Source: Brachybacterium tyrofermentans (lineage in GTDB: Bacteria; Actinomycetota; Actinomycetes; Actinomycetales; Dermabacteraceae). Taken from it: a DNA stretch of 61,978 nucleotides. The position numbers were made by a program, and so were the translations under genes. Each line of letters starts with the position of its first letter. Positions within the stretch are counted from its first letter, which is position 1. This document shows positions 41,515 through 49,958 of this stretch, piece by piece. Where the stretch lies: positions 1 to 61,978 of the forward strand of contig NZ_JABUXW010000024.1 of assembly GCF_014897585.1 (NCBI RefSeq), read 5' to 3'. The notes under the pieces are model-generated. The model was not told the origin of the DNA, made no database searches, and saw nothing but the letters and a program-made list of their open reading frames with translations.

Positions 41515-42860
41515 GCCGCGCCGTGCACAGCGCCGCAGGCCACGGCGACGGTCGCAGGCCGATGGCCTCCTGGCTGCGGGTCGCCCCCACCGGCTTCGTG
41601 CTCGCCTGGGGCGGCAACCACTTCACCCCGCTGCTGCACGTGTACGAGACGCTCGGCGGCTACGCCCCATGGCAGGCGAACCTGCTGCTGGGGATGTATG
41701 TGCTGGGGATCGTGCCGGGCATGCTGCTGGCCGCGGCGCTGTCGGACCGCTACGGGCGCAAGCCCCTCACCATCGCCGGACTCCTCGCCGCCATGATCGC
41801 CAGCTCGCTGCTCGCGGCCGGGATGGGGAGCTTCGTGGTGCTGTGCATCGGCCGCGTCCTCGCCGGGATCGGGGTGGGCGTGGGGATGTCCGTGGGCTCG
41901 AGCTGGATAAAGGAGCTGTCCGATCCGGTGCACGACGCGACGGCCACGGCGATCTCCGGCGCGAAGCGGTCCTCGCTCACCCTCACCCTGGGCTTCGCGA
42001 TCGGCGCCGGGGTGACCGGCTCCCTCGCCCAGTTCGCACCGCTGCCCGGGCAGCTCCCCTACGCCGCCCATCTGCTGCTGTGCCTGCTCGCGGCAGCCGC
42101 GCTGCTCACCGCCCCGGAGAGCCTGCCGCGCGAGCTGCGCGCCCGAGGCTCGCTGCGCGATGACCTGCGGGTCCCGTCGGCCGCGCATTCCGTCTTCGTC
42201 CGTCTCGTGCTGCCGGCCGCCCCGTGGGTGTTCGCCGCCGCGGGCGTCGCCTACGCGATCCTGCCCAGCACCGTCGAGGACCGGATCGGGGACTCGGCCA
42301 CGATCTACGCGACCGCGCTGACCGTGCTCACCCTCGGCGTCGGCGCCCTCGCGCAGGGCACCGTCGGACTGCTGAACCGGCTCACCCGCGGGCGTGCCCT
42401 GCTGGTGGGCATGAGCGGGATGACCGCGGGGATGATCCTCGCCGCCGTGGCGAGCGACCTGCACAGCCCCGTGATGGTCGTGGGCGTCGCCGCGCTGCTC
42501 GGCGCCTCCTACGGGGTGTGCGTCGTGGCCGGGCTGATCATCGCCCAGTCCCTCGCCACCCCGCGCGACCTCGCCGGGATCACCGGCGTCTACTATTCAC
42601 TGTCCTACCTGGGGTTCCTGCTGCCCACGATCCTCGCCGCACTCACCCCGGTGCTGCCCTACACGGGCGGGCTCGTGATCGTCGCCGGGATCTGCGCGCT
42701 GTGCCTGATGTTCGTGGCGATCGGGCTGCGTCGACCGAACTGGTCGGCGCAGGATCCGGCGGGGCCGACGGCAGATCCGGCTGCGCTGACGCAGGATCCG
42801 ACAGCGGCCGACAACGGCACCGACCTCACGACCGCCGCGGATCTGACCCTGAGCCGCTGA
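41511..42860 (+). CDS. MFS transporter coupled to GntR
   Basis: A 449-residue MFS protein with 12 hydrophobic segments. After TM2 the signature LSDRYGRKPLTI is intact, and GRVLAGIGVGVGMSVGSSWI is helix 4. The N-terminal 20 residues are soluble; residues 420-449 form a polar Asp/Thr/Ala-rich tail. Translational coupling with the GntR gene (GTGA) suggests that its cargo is the effector of that regulator. A related organic molecule is likely, but no gene shows which. Confidence 0.87.
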   Translation: MSRAVHSAAGHGDGRRPMASWLRVAPTGFVLAWGGNHFTPLLHVYETLGGYAPWQANLLLGMYVLGIVPGMLLAAALSDRYGRKPLTIAGLLAAMIASSLLAAGMGSFVVLCIGRVLAGIGVGVGMSVGSSWIKELSDPVHDATATAISGAKRSSLTLTLGFAIGAGVTGSLAQFAPLPGQLPYAAHLLLCLLAAAALLTAPESLPRELRARGSLRDDLRVPSAAHSVFVRLVLPAAPWVFAAAGVAYAILPSTVEDRIGDSATIYATALTVLTLGVGALAQGTVGLLNRLTRGRALLVGMSGMTAGMILAAVASDLHSPVMVVGVAALLGASYGVCVVAGLIIAQSLATPRDLAGITGVYYSLSYLGFLLPTILAALTPVLPYTGGLVIVAGICALCLMFVAIGLRRPNWSAQDPAGPTADPAALTQDPTAADNGTDLTTAADLTLSR

Positions 42861-42926
42861 CGGCGGGACGTGCCAGGTCGGGCTGGGTCGGTCCGGTCCG
42901 GTCGGGTCCGGTCGGAGCGGGCGGCG

Positions 42927-43166
42927 TTACTTCGCCGGCTCGGCCCCGTCGCGCGCGCCAGCACCCTCGTCAGACAGGGCCTGGCGGCGCAGACGGGATT
43001 TCAGGTACTCCGCGGTCAGCAGGGAGATGAGCATCCCGACCAGGGTGACGGTCACCTTGTCATTGCCCGAGACGAGGGAGCTGTACGCGACGAGCATCGT
43101 CGCCACGACGAGCACTCCCACGATCAGAGTGATTGCTTTGTTCCCGATCACGATCATGCCCGCCAC
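42927..43166 (-). CDS. Small membrane protein, unknown
   Basis: A 76-79-residue protein with two hydrophobic helices (KAITLIVGVLVVATMLVAYSSL and VTVTLVGMLISLLTAEYL) and a charged C-terminal tail (SRLRRQALSDEGAGARDG). ATG 43157 or GTG 43166 may start it. No family is recognised. It lies between convergent MFS and TIM-barrel genes and could be an independent gene. Confidence 0.55.
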   Translation of the reverse strand: MAGMIVIGNKAITLIVGVLVVATMLVAYSSLVSGNDKVTVTLVGMLISLLTAEYLKSRLRRQALSDEGAGARDGAEPAK

Positions 43167-43214
43167 GCTACCCCTGGCCCGGCTCGGGCCACTCGGCAGT
43201 GCGGGAATCGGCGG

Positions 43215-44039
43215 TCAGCCGGTGACGGTGCTGGCGATCTCGTGCATCTCGTCGAGGCGGGCCCATTCGTCGTCGTCGCTGCCGGCGTAGACGTAGGAGA
43301 TCCGCCCGGCGTAGCCGACGTCGCGCAGCACGGTGAGTGCGCGGATGAGGTCCTCGGCGTCGAGCACGCCCGGGGAGGATTCGCGGGCCTTGACCTGCGA
43401 GCATTCCGCCATGCCGGCGACCTGCGCGATCTGCTCGTACTTGTCCTCGCCCGTCCAGTTGCCGGTGTCGATGAGGAAGCCGACCTCGCCGCCCAGCTGG
43501 TCGAACAGCTGGCGGGTGGTCGCCGCATCGATCAGCAGCGACTTCCAGTTCTCGGTGATCACCCGGATGTCCGGATGCTCGGCGGCGAGCTCCCGGAGCC
43601 GGCGGGCGCTGAGCGCGATCGTCTCCTCGTTCGGCGCCTGGTCCCCGGCGGGGACCCGCACCCGCGGGGCGCCGAGCTGCTCGGCGACGCCGATCCAGCC
43701 CGACAGCCAGCGCTGCTGCTCCTCGCCCTGCTCGGGATGGGTCACGTCCCCGTCGTCCACGAGCAGGCACTCGATGTCCACGCCCGCGGCATCGAAAGCA
43801 GCGCGCACCTCGGCGAGGTAGGAGGCATCGGTGCGCGGCAGGTAGAAGTGGCACAGCTGGGCGCTGCGGAACCCGTGCGCGGCGAGCTGACCGGGCAGCT
43901 CGAGCAGGTCCAGGCCTCCCCCGGAGGTGTTCTCGGTGAGCACGCCCGACGGGGCCGAGCCGGGCGCGACGTACCGCCCCATGGTCCGGAACACGGACCA
44001 GGTGTGCAGCGCCTTGGTGGGGTCGAGCGAGTGGGCCAT
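43215..44039 (-). CDS. Sugar phosphate isomerase/epimerase-like TIM barrel
   Basis: A 274-residue xylose-isomerase-like barrel. Features include LLELPGQLAAHGFRSAQLCHFYLP, ECLLVDDGDVTHP, PRVRVPAGD, ITENWKSLLID with the first acidic metal ligand, GFLIDTGNW with the second, and a distal Tyr-rich end (ISYVYAGSDDDEW). Family enzymes use two acidic residues and His to bind Mn or Mg and isomerise sugars such as myo-inositol derivatives. The usual catabolic partner genes are absent. Confidence 0.83.
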   Translation of the reverse strand: MAHSLDPTKALHTWSVFRTMGRYVAPGSAPSGVLTENTSGGGLDLLELPGQLAAHGFRSAQLCHFYLPRTDASYLAEVRAAFDAAGVDIECLLVDDGDVTHPEQGEEQQRWLSGWIGVAEQLGAPRVRVPAGDQAPNEETIALSARRLRELAAEHPDIRVITENWKSLLIDAATTRQLFDQLGGEVGFLIDTGNWTGEDKYEQIAQVAGMAECSQVKARESSPGVLDAEDLIRALTVLRDVGYAGRISYVYAGSDDDEWARLDEMHEIASTVTG

Positions 44040-44107
44040 GGGATCTCCTGTGATCGGGGTGGCGAGCGAGGTGTCGCCGTCGGCACCAGGACATCATGGC
44101 GCATTGC

Positions 44108-44821
44108 TCAGTCTGTGAGGCGCTGCCAACCCTTCGGGAGCGGCACGGGCGGCATATCGCGGGGCGGAATCCACCGGGACCAATCGGCGCCGACGAGCCC
44201 GCGCCCACGGCGGAGCAGCTCCGCGAGCTCGGCGCCGACGGACCGGAAGTAGGCGGCACGCTCGGGGCTGAAGGCACCCTGCTCGACGTACCAGTCCAGC
44301 TCGTCCTCGTCTTTGAACCGGACGGCCAGTCCCTCAGCGCCCGGGACTCCCTCGCCGACCACATCGAGCGCCCAGTCCTGGGTGTCGTAGCCGACGGCGC
44401 TGCGCCGCCAGGGAGATTCGAGGTTGCCGTACCAGTCCCCGACCCAGTTCTCGCCGTCGTGCCAGCGCCAGAGCGACCAGCAGCTCCCGCGCGGATGCAC
44501 GCGAACCACCGTCGGCCCCTCCCAGGTGGCGACATCATGGGTGCCGTCCCACCCGGTCACGACGACATTGCGTCCGCGCGGGCCGGTCCGTCGGCCGGCG
44601 CGGGCGGCACGGTCGGAGCCGGGCGACGTCATCACGACGATCAGGTCCTCGTCGTCCTGCAGGACCGTTCCGGCGACGGCGAAGCTGACTGCCGGCTCCC
44701 GATCCGGAAAGTCCCGGATGCTGCGGATCGCGACCGCCGTGCCGACGGGGTGCGGGATCACGATGCTCTCCCCAGCTGGGCCCGGGATCGCCTCCAGCTG
44801 CTGCCTGACATCAGTGTCCAT
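44108..44821 (-). CDS. DUF402 domain protein
   Basis: A 237-residue protein whose C-terminal half is a DUF402 domain: SLWRWHDGENWVGDWYGNLESPWRRSAVGYDTQDWALDVV, then RFKDEDELDWYVEQGAFSPERAAY (about residues 120-200). Some DUF402 proteins are nucleoside di-/triphosphatases and others bind RNase-related RNA; the WYGNLE and DTQDWALD stretches are the active or binding site. The N-terminal 110 residues are not recognised. ATG 44821 begins 40 bases from the divergent GNAT gene. Confidence 0.75.
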   Translation of the reverse strand: MDTDVRQQLEAIPGPAGESIVIPHPVGTAVAIRSIRDFPDREPAVSFAVAGTVLQDDEDLIVVMTSPGSDRAARAGRRTGPRGRNVVVTGWDGTHDVATWEGPTVVRVHPRGSCWSLWRWHDGENWVGDWYGNLESPWRRSAVGYDTQDWALDVVGEGVPGAEGLAVRFKDEDELDWYVEQGAFSPERAAYFRSVGAELAELLRRGRGLVGADWSRWIPPRDMPPVPLPKGWQRLTD

Positions 44822-44861
44822 CGCGCCAGGGTAGTGGTCGGGGCCTCGATACCCTGAGCCC

Positions 44862-45836
44862 ATGCCCACCCTGACCACCCGACCTGCCACGCCGGCCGAC
44901 TCCGCGGACCCTGCTTTCGAGGATCTGCTCCCGGATCGCTGGCGGGAGGGTGACAACTGCCGCTCGGTGGTCGCCACCGACTCGGCGGGCCGTCTGCTCG
45001 GGCACTGTCGCGGCATCGACAACAGCTTCCATCCCGACTCCCGCTCGCTCGTGCTCGAGGTCCTGGACGGCGAGCCGTGGGACGAGGTCGCCGACGTGCT
45101 GCTCGAGGCCCAGATCGCGGTCTCGACCCTGCCGCTGCGGCTGAAGCCGGCGGCCCACGAGCCGGAGCTGCTGGACCTTTGCGCCCGCCACGGCGGCGTG
45201 CTCGTGCAGCTCATGCCACCCTGGCGCTACGTGGTCGATGATGCGATGCGCGCCTGGGCTGCGGAGCATCGCACGACGAGCGACGGCCTTCACGCCGGCC
45301 GCGTGGTCGACGCACGCCGCGAGGAGATGCTCGATCTGTACGTCGAGCACTACACCGCGCAGCACGCCCGCTGGTCCCCGGCGGCTGCCCCGACGGAGCT
45401 GCGAGCAGAGAACGCCCCGGACTTCGTGCCGGGCGGTGAGGGCAGCTTCGACCCCGATCGCAGCGTGGTGCTGGAGCGCGACGGCGTGATCGTCGCCCAG
45501 GCCCTGGCCTGGCCGCCCGAGCCCGACGGAGGCATCGAGATCACCCTTCAGTCCACGCCGCACGAGGGACGGACGGCACGGGAGGACATGGAGGCCTGCC
45601 TTGCCGCGGTCATCGACCGCAGCGCCGACGGCGACGTGCTGCTGATCGACTCGCACGCCACCGAGGAGCTGGAGTCCGCGATGATGCGCGACGTGCCCGG
45701 CCCTGCACCCCACCCGCAGGACACCTGGACCGCGATCGTCGGAATCCCTGTGCCAGGAGGTCCGGCACCGATCCCGCTGTCAGCCGAGCTGATTCCCGCA
45801 GCCGCCGCCAAGCTCGCCGACCACCTGCAGCTCTAG
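44862..45836 (+). CDS. Tandem GNAT-like protein
   Basis: A 324-residue cytosolic protein of the GNAT superfamily with two repeats of the fold. The N-terminal half has VVATDSAGRLLGHCRGID, the C-terminal half has RVVDARREEMLDLYVEHYTAQHARWSP and EITLQSTPHEGRTAREDMEACLAAVIDRS, where EGRTAREDM is the acetyl-CoA P-loop. Such two-domain GNATs are common in actinobacteria with unknown substrates. It is divergent from the DUF402 gene. Confidence 0.7.
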   Translation: MPTLTTRPATPADSADPAFEDLLPDRWREGDNCRSVVATDSAGRLLGHCRGIDNSFHPDSRSLVLEVLDGEPWDEVADVLLEAQIAVSTLPLRLKPAAHEPELLDLCARHGGVLVQLMPPWRYVVDDAMRAWAAEHRTTSDGLHAGRVVDARREEMLDLYVEHYTAQHARWSPAAAPTELRAENAPDFVPGGEGSFDPDRSVVLERDGVIVAQALAWPPEPDGGIEITLQSTPHEGRTAREDMEACLAAVIDRSADGDVLLIDSHATEELESAMMRDVPGPAPHPQDTWTAIVGIPVPGGPAPIPLSAELIPAAAAKLADHLQL

Positions 45837-45854
45837 CAGCCGCACCAGCACCTG

Positions 45855-45892
45855 GAGCGGGAGCGGGAGCGAGAGCGGGAGCGGGAGCGGGG
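45855..45892. repeat. GGGAGC hexamer microsatellite
   Basis: GGGAGC/GAGCGG units repeat about six times between the GNAT stop and the next gene. The sequence is purine-only on this strand over more than 30 bases. Confidence 0.6.
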
Positions 45893-45934
45893 AAAGGATT
45901 GCGCGCGTGCGTCTGCCGCTCTAGCGTCAGCCGG

Positions 45935-47167
45935 ATGCATCCTCACGCGGCAGCCCGCGCCCGTCTCGCCGCCATGGAGGTGGTGCGATCCCTCGGGCTC
46001 GAGGCCGACGAGATCGTCGACCTCCAGGACTCCAATCGCCTCACCGTGCGGGTGCTGCCCTGCGATCTCGTCGCCCGCATCGGACCCGCTGACCACGCCG
46101 GGGCACAGGTCGAGGTGGATCGGGTGCTGCGCCTGGCGGAGGCAGAGGCACCCGTCGGCCGCCTCGATCCGCGCACTCCCCCGCAGGTGCACGTGCGCGA
46201 TGGCTTCGAGATCACCCTGTGGACCCACTACGCACCGCACGAGGACCGTGCGCTCCCCGCGGCCGAGTACGCGAGCACCCTCGCCCGCCTGCATGCCGCG
46301 ATGCGCGCCGCAGACCTGGACGTCTCGCCTGTGGGAGACCGGGTCGCCGAAGCGCTCGCCCTCGTCGACGACCCTGTTTGCACCCCACGCCTGCCCGAGG
46401 CCGACCGCGCGTTCCTGCGCGAGATCCTGCAGAGCCTCAGCGAGGAGGTAAGCCGGCGCGGCCCCCAGCAGGTGCTTCACGGGGAACCCCACCCCGGCAA
46501 TGTGCTCGACACCGCGGGCGGGCCTCTGTTCATCGACCTCGAGACCTGCTGCTCTGGCCCCGTCGAGTTCGATCTCGCCCACGCCCCGGCGCAGGTCGCG
46601 GCGCACTACCCGAACGTCGACCATGAGCTGCTCGAGGACTGCCGGATCCTGTCCCGCGCCCTGGTGACGACCTGGCGCTGGGACCACGAGGACTCCCTGC
46701 CGGACGGACAGCTGCTCGGCGTCGGCTGGCTGGACCAGGTGCGCACGCTCATGGCCCACCGGGGCGGCGCGGCTCAGCCCCGACGACTGGATGGCCCGGC
46801 TGGGCAGCTCGCAGTGGGACGAGGGCTTGCGCGAGCGCATCGAACAGCTGCAGTGGCAGATCGGCCAGGAGCTGCTCCAAGAGAATGTGGACGTGGTCAT
46901 CGAATGGGGAACCTGGGGGCGCGAGGAGCGCGACCGCCTGCGCGAGGGCGCCCGAGCGCTCGGAGCCCGCGTCGAGCTGCTCGTCCTGGACGCCGACGAC
47001 GACGAGCTGTGGCGGCGGATCAGCGCTCGCGCGGCGGAGGACCCGCCGATCACCCGGGAGCACCTCGCCGCCTGCAGAACGGCGTTCGAGGTTCCGACGG
47101 CCGACGAGCTCGCGCTCTACGACGCTCCTCGCAGCAGCATGCAGCTCTAGCCGCACTCGGCCGTTAG
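45935..47167 (+). CDS. APH-type phosphotransferase with out-of-frame C-terminal fusion
   Basis: Residues 1 to about 272 form an APH-type kinase: VLHGEPHPGNVL is the catalytic loop with Glu in place of the HGD Asp (a variant found in family members), LFIDLETCC the metal-binding Asp and the end GWLDQVRTLMAHR. From about 46760 the frame enters the sequence of another gene (kinase remnant at 46764) out of its own frame, producing 140 Arg/Gly/Pro-rich residues that are not a natural domain. The usual end of this family is near residue 280, so the core is nearly whole. A deletion removed what once separated the two genes. Confidence 0.7.
   Translation: MHPHAAARARLAAMEVVRSLGLEADEIVDLQDSNRLTVRVLPCDLVARIGPADHAGAQVEVDRVLRLAEAEAPVGRLDPRTPPQVHVRDGFEITLWTHYAPHEDRALPAAEYASTLARLHAAMRAADLDVSPVGDRVAEALALVDDPVCTPRLPEADRAFLREILQSLSEEVSRRGPQQVLHGEPHPGNVLDTAGGPLFIDLETCCSGPVEFDLAHAPAQVAAHYPNVDHELLEDCRILSRALVTTWRWDHEDSLPDGQLLGVGWLDQVRTLMAHRGGAAQPRRLDGPAGQLAVGRGLARAHRTAAVADRPGAAPRECGRGHRMGNLGARGARPPARGRPSARSPRRAARPGRRRRRAVAADQRSRGGGPADHPGAPRRLQNGVRGSDGRRARALRRSSQQHAALAALGR
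46764..47150 (+). pseudogene. P-loop kinase (AAA/zeta-like) missing its Walker A
   Basis: The reading frame has AARLSPDDWMARLGSSQWDE, then LRERIEQLQWQIGQELL, VIEWGTWGREERDRLREGAR and VELLVLDADDDELWRRI, exactly the order of small ATP-binding kinases that begin with GLPGSGKTTLAR about 30 residues before SPDEW. That Walker A part is missing; upstream sequence is the end of a phosphotransferase. ATG 46791 is the first start, giving 119 residues without an ATP site. This is a truncated gene caused by deletion. Confidence 0.75.
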
Positions 47168-47229
47168 GTCGAGAGGCGGTATACAAACTCGTCCCGGACT
47201 TGCCCGGAAGCATCTCGCTGCACACGCCA

Positions 47230-47256
47230 TGTACATTTTGTGAGTTCAAACGTACA
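47230..47256. promoter_or_regulatory. Inverted repeat, putative antitoxin operator
   Basis: TGTAC (47230-47234) and GTACA (47252-47256) flank TTTG and CAAA half-sites, forming an interrupted palindrome directly before the Phd-like antitoxin gene, where such proteins bind to repress their own pair. Confidence 0.6.
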
Positions 47257-47264
47257 ATCTGAGC

Positions 47265-47510
47265 ATGTCGACCATCAGCGCTTCAGACGCGCGCAAGAGC
47301 TTCGCGGCTGTTATCGAGACCGCCCAGCATGAGGCCGTCATCGTCGAGCGTCATGGCGAGGCCCAGGCGGTCGTCCTCAGCCCGGCCGAGTACGACCGGC
47401 TCATGGACGCCGCCGAAGAGTCCGAGGACGTCCGCGCCTTCGACTCTGCCATGGCCGAGGAGGGACCGAACATCCCCTGGGAGCAGGTCAAGAACGATCT
47501 CGGGTGGTGA
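47265..47510 (+). CDS. Phd/YefM-type antitoxin
   Basis: An 81-residue antitoxin of a type II toxin-antitoxin system. ISASDARKSFAAVIETAQ is the DNA-binding/dimer half and VERHGEAQAVVLSPAEYDRLMD is the family core with a helix; the acidic tail (EESEDVRAFDSAMAEEG) wraps the toxin. It lies upstream of the toxin gene with 4 bases between stop and the GTG start, one operon. An inverted repeat upstream supports autoregulation. Confidence 0.9.
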   Translation: MSTISASDARKSFAAVIETAQHEAVIVERHGEAQAVVLSPAEYDRLMDAAEESEDVRAFDSAMAEEGPNIPWEQVKNDLGW

Positions 47511-47514
47511 CCTC

Positions 47515-47772
47515 GTGCCCTACGAGATCGAGGTACGCCCCGCGGCATTGCGCGCACTGAAGCGCATCGACCATCAGGACCGTCGTCGCATCCAGGGCGC
47601 GATCGCGCTGCTCGCCGCCGATCCGCGACCCCCGGGCGCAAAGGCGTTACGAGGTCGGGACGGTTTGCGCATACGCGTCGGCGCCTACCGCATCATCTAC
47701 ACCGTCGAAGACACTCGGCTGCTCATAGTCGTCGTCATGCTCGGACACCGCCGCGACGTGTACGACCGCTGA
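47515..47772 (+). CDS. RelE/ParE-family toxin
   Basis: An 85-residue RelE-type protein. VPYEIEVRPAALRALKRIDHQDRRRI is the first helix pair, ADPRPPGAKALRGRDGLRIRVGAYRIIYTVED the strands and IVVVMLGHRRDVYDR the end with His, Arg and Tyr, the catalytic set of ribosome-dependent mRNA nucleases. It starts at GTG 47515. Both toxin residues and the antitoxin are intact, so the pair may be active. Confidence 0.9.
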   Translation: MPYEIEVRPAALRALKRIDHQDRRRIQGAIALLAADPRPPGAKALRGRDGLRIRVGAYRIIYTVEDTRLLIVVVMLGHRRDVYDR

Positions 47773-47866
47773 ACGGACGAGGTCGGCCCACCCCGACGAC
47801 GGGTGTCGATGTCGGCACGACACCCGATTCCTTGACCAGCTCGAGGAACCCGAGTGTGATGGGCCC

Positions 47867-48631
47867 ATGACCTCACCGAGCGAACGCGCCGAAGCCCTTC
47901 TCGCCCTGCACCATCGTTCGACCCCGGTGGTGCTGCCCACCGTGTGGGACGCCTGGTCCGCCCAGGCCGCGGTCTCCGGCGGCTTCGAGGCCCTGACCGT
48001 CGGCAGCCATCCCGTCGCGAACTCCGTGGGGGCCGGTGATGGTGAGGACATGAGCCTGGAGGACGCCCTCGCAGGCATCGCCCGCGTCACCCGCGCCGTC
48101 GACGTCCCGGTCTCCGCCGACCTGGAATCCGGCTACGACACCGCTGCCGCCGAGCTCGTCGAACGCGTGCTGGACGCCGGAGCAGTCGGGGTCAACATCG
48201 AGGACACCGTGCATTCGCAGGGCCGGCTGCGCGGAGCGCAGGAGCATGCCGACTACATCGCCGACATCCGCCGGGCGGCCGATACGGCCGGGGTGCACCT
48301 GGTCATCAACGGGCGCACGGACGTGTTCAAGACCGAGGAGGACATCCCCGACCGGCTGGCCGAGGCGATCACCCGCCTGACCCTGCTCGAGGCCGCCGGT
48401 GCCGACTCGCTGTACCCCGTCGGCGTGCCCGACGTCGCGACGCTGGAAGCACTGCTCGCCGCGGTCAGCACCCCGCTGAACGTCACCGCCCACCCGGTGA
48501 ACGGCGCGATCCCGGAGGGCCTCGACCTCGCGCGGCTCACGGAGCTCGGCGTGCGCCGGGTCAGCTTCGGGCCGCTGCTGCAGGCCGCTCTGGCCGACCA
48601 CGTCGCGGAGATCACCGCGGCCTGGCGCTGA
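47867..48631 (+). CDS. Isocitrate lyase/PEP mutase-family protein
   Basis: A 254-residue TIM barrel of the phosphonomutase-like group. TVWDAWSAQAAVSGGFEALTVGS is the N-terminal substrate site; VPVSADLESGYD carries the metal Asp region, GVNIEDTVHSQGRLRG the flexible gate and INGRTDVF an active-site Arg. Isocitrate lyase itself has KKCGH; here that sequence is absent, so 2-methylisocitrate lyase and ICL activity are unlikely; oxaloacetate decarboxylase or a C-C lyase is possible. Length fits the short PEP mutase-like members. Confidence 0.88.
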   Translation: MTSPSERAEALLALHHRSTPVVLPTVWDAWSAQAAVSGGFEALTVGSHPVANSVGAGDGEDMSLEDALAGIARVTRAVDVPVSADLESGYDTAAAELVERVLDAGAVGVNIEDTVHSQGRLRGAQEHADYIADIRRAADTAGVHLVINGRTDVFKTEEDIPDRLAEAITRLTLLEAAGADSLYPVGVPDVATLEALLAAVSTPLNVTAHPVNGAIPEGLDLARLTELGVRRVSFGPLLQAALADHVAEITAAWR

Positions 48632-48728
48632 GCGCCCCTGGTCACGGCACGCCGGCGGACGTACGCTTTCCGGCGGCGGACCCCGGGCTCCTGACGCGGG
48701 GACGCCACGATACGAGGAGCTCATCACG

Positions 48729-49691
48729 ATGCAGTACTCCCAGCTCGGACGCACCGGAGCGACCGTCTCCCGGCTCGTCCTCGGCACCATGAACTTCGGC
48801 CCCCACACCGCGGAGGAGGATGCCTTCGCGATCATGGACCGCGCCCTCGATCAGGGCGTGACCTTCTTCGACACGGCCAACGGCTACGGCGGCGCGGATC
48901 GTCGCGGCTGGACCGAGGAGATCATCGGCCGCTGGCTGGCCTCCCGCGGCCGTCGCGAGGAGATCGTGCTCGCGACCAAGGTGTTCGGCGAGATGGGCCC
49001 GGGGAAGAACGACCGCGGGCTCTCGGCGCTGAACGTCCGCCGCGCGGTCGACGAGTCCCTGCGCCGCCTGCAGACCGACCACATCGACCTCTACCAGATG
49101 CACCACGTGGACCGCTCAGCGCCCTGGGAGGAGATCTGGCAGGCCATGGAGCTGCTGGTCGCGCAGGGGAAGATCACCTACGTGGGCTCCTCGAACTTCG
49201 CCGGCTGGCACCTCGCCCAGGCGAACGAGGCCGCCCGCGCCCGCCACTCGCTGGGCCTGGTCTCCGAGCAGTCGCTGTACAACCTGTTCACCCGCGACAT
49301 CGAGCTCGAGGTGCTCCCCGCCGCGGAGCACTACGGGATGGGCGTGATCGCCTGGTCGCCGCTGGCCGGCGGCAAGCTCGGCGGCCGCTCGGAGAAGGGA
49401 GTGCGACGCGGAACAGCGGAGTCCCGCGACGACTCGGCGGAGCTCACCGCACAGCTGGACCGCTGGGAAGCGTTCTGCGCCGAGCGCGATCTGGCGCCCG
49501 GTCAGGTGGCCCTCGCGTGGCTGCTGCACCGGCCCGGCGTGCTCGGCCCGATCATCGGCCCGCGCACCATGGAGCAGCTGGACTCCGCGATCGAGGCCGT
49601 CGAGATCACGCTGTCCGACGACGACCTCGCGACGCTCGACGAGATCTTCCCCGGTCCCGGCGGTCCGGCTCCGGAGGCCTACGCCTGGTGA
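48729..49691 (+). CDS. Aldo/keto reductase (YghZ/Kv-beta-like), third copy
   Basis: A 320-residue AKR. The tetrad is in FDTANGYGGADRRG (Asp, Tyr), LATKVFGEMG (Lys) and YQMHHVD (His). GSSNFAGWHLAQ and VIAWSPLAGGKLGG match the type found in the gene at 3792. A 65-bp stretch covering EVLPAAEHYGMGVIAWSPLAGG recurs, diverged, at 50049-50116 on the far side of a decamer array. It is 41 bases before the array. GAGGAGC is the ribosome-binding site before ATG 48729. Confidence 0.9.
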   Translation: MQYSQLGRTGATVSRLVLGTMNFGPHTAEEDAFAIMDRALDQGVTFFDTANGYGGADRRGWTEEIIGRWLASRGRREEIVLATKVFGEMGPGKNDRGLSALNVRRAVDESLRRLQTDHIDLYQMHHVDRSAPWEEIWQAMELLVAQGKITYVGSSNFAGWHLAQANEAARARHSLGLVSEQSLYNLFTRDIELEVLPAAEHYGMGVIAWSPLAGGKLGGRSEKGVRRGTAESRDDSAELTAQLDRWEAFCAERDLAPGQVALAWLLHRPGVLGPIIGPRTMEQLDSAIEAVEITLSDDDLATLDEIFPGPGGPAPEAYAW

Positions 49692-49730
49692 CCTCGGCGT
49701 CGTCGCCCGAAATGGCCCGGGTCCGTTCCT

Positions 49731-49946
49731 GGTGACCCGTGGTGACCCAGGGTGACCCAGGGTGACCCGTGGTGACCCGTGGTGACCCAGGGTGACCCGT
49801 GGTGACCCGTGGTGACCCAGGGTGACCCGTGGTGACCCAGGGTGACCCAGGGTGACCCGTGGTGACCCGTGGTGACCCAGGGTGACCCGTGGTGACCCGT
49901 GGTGACCCAGGGTGACCCGTGGTGACCCGTGGTGACCCAGGGTGAC
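49731..49946. repeat. Decamer minisatellite, 21 full units
   Basis: Units of ten bases, GGTGACCCGT (A) or GGTGACCCAG (B), run without interruption from 49731 to 49940 and end in GGTGAC. The order is A B B A A B A A B A B B A A B A A B A A B. Each has the core GGTGACC, a GGTNACC site. Frames on both strands within it are artificial. The array begins 39 bases after the aldo/keto reductase stop. Confidence 0.95.
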
Positions 49947-49958
49947 GCTGAGGGCAAC

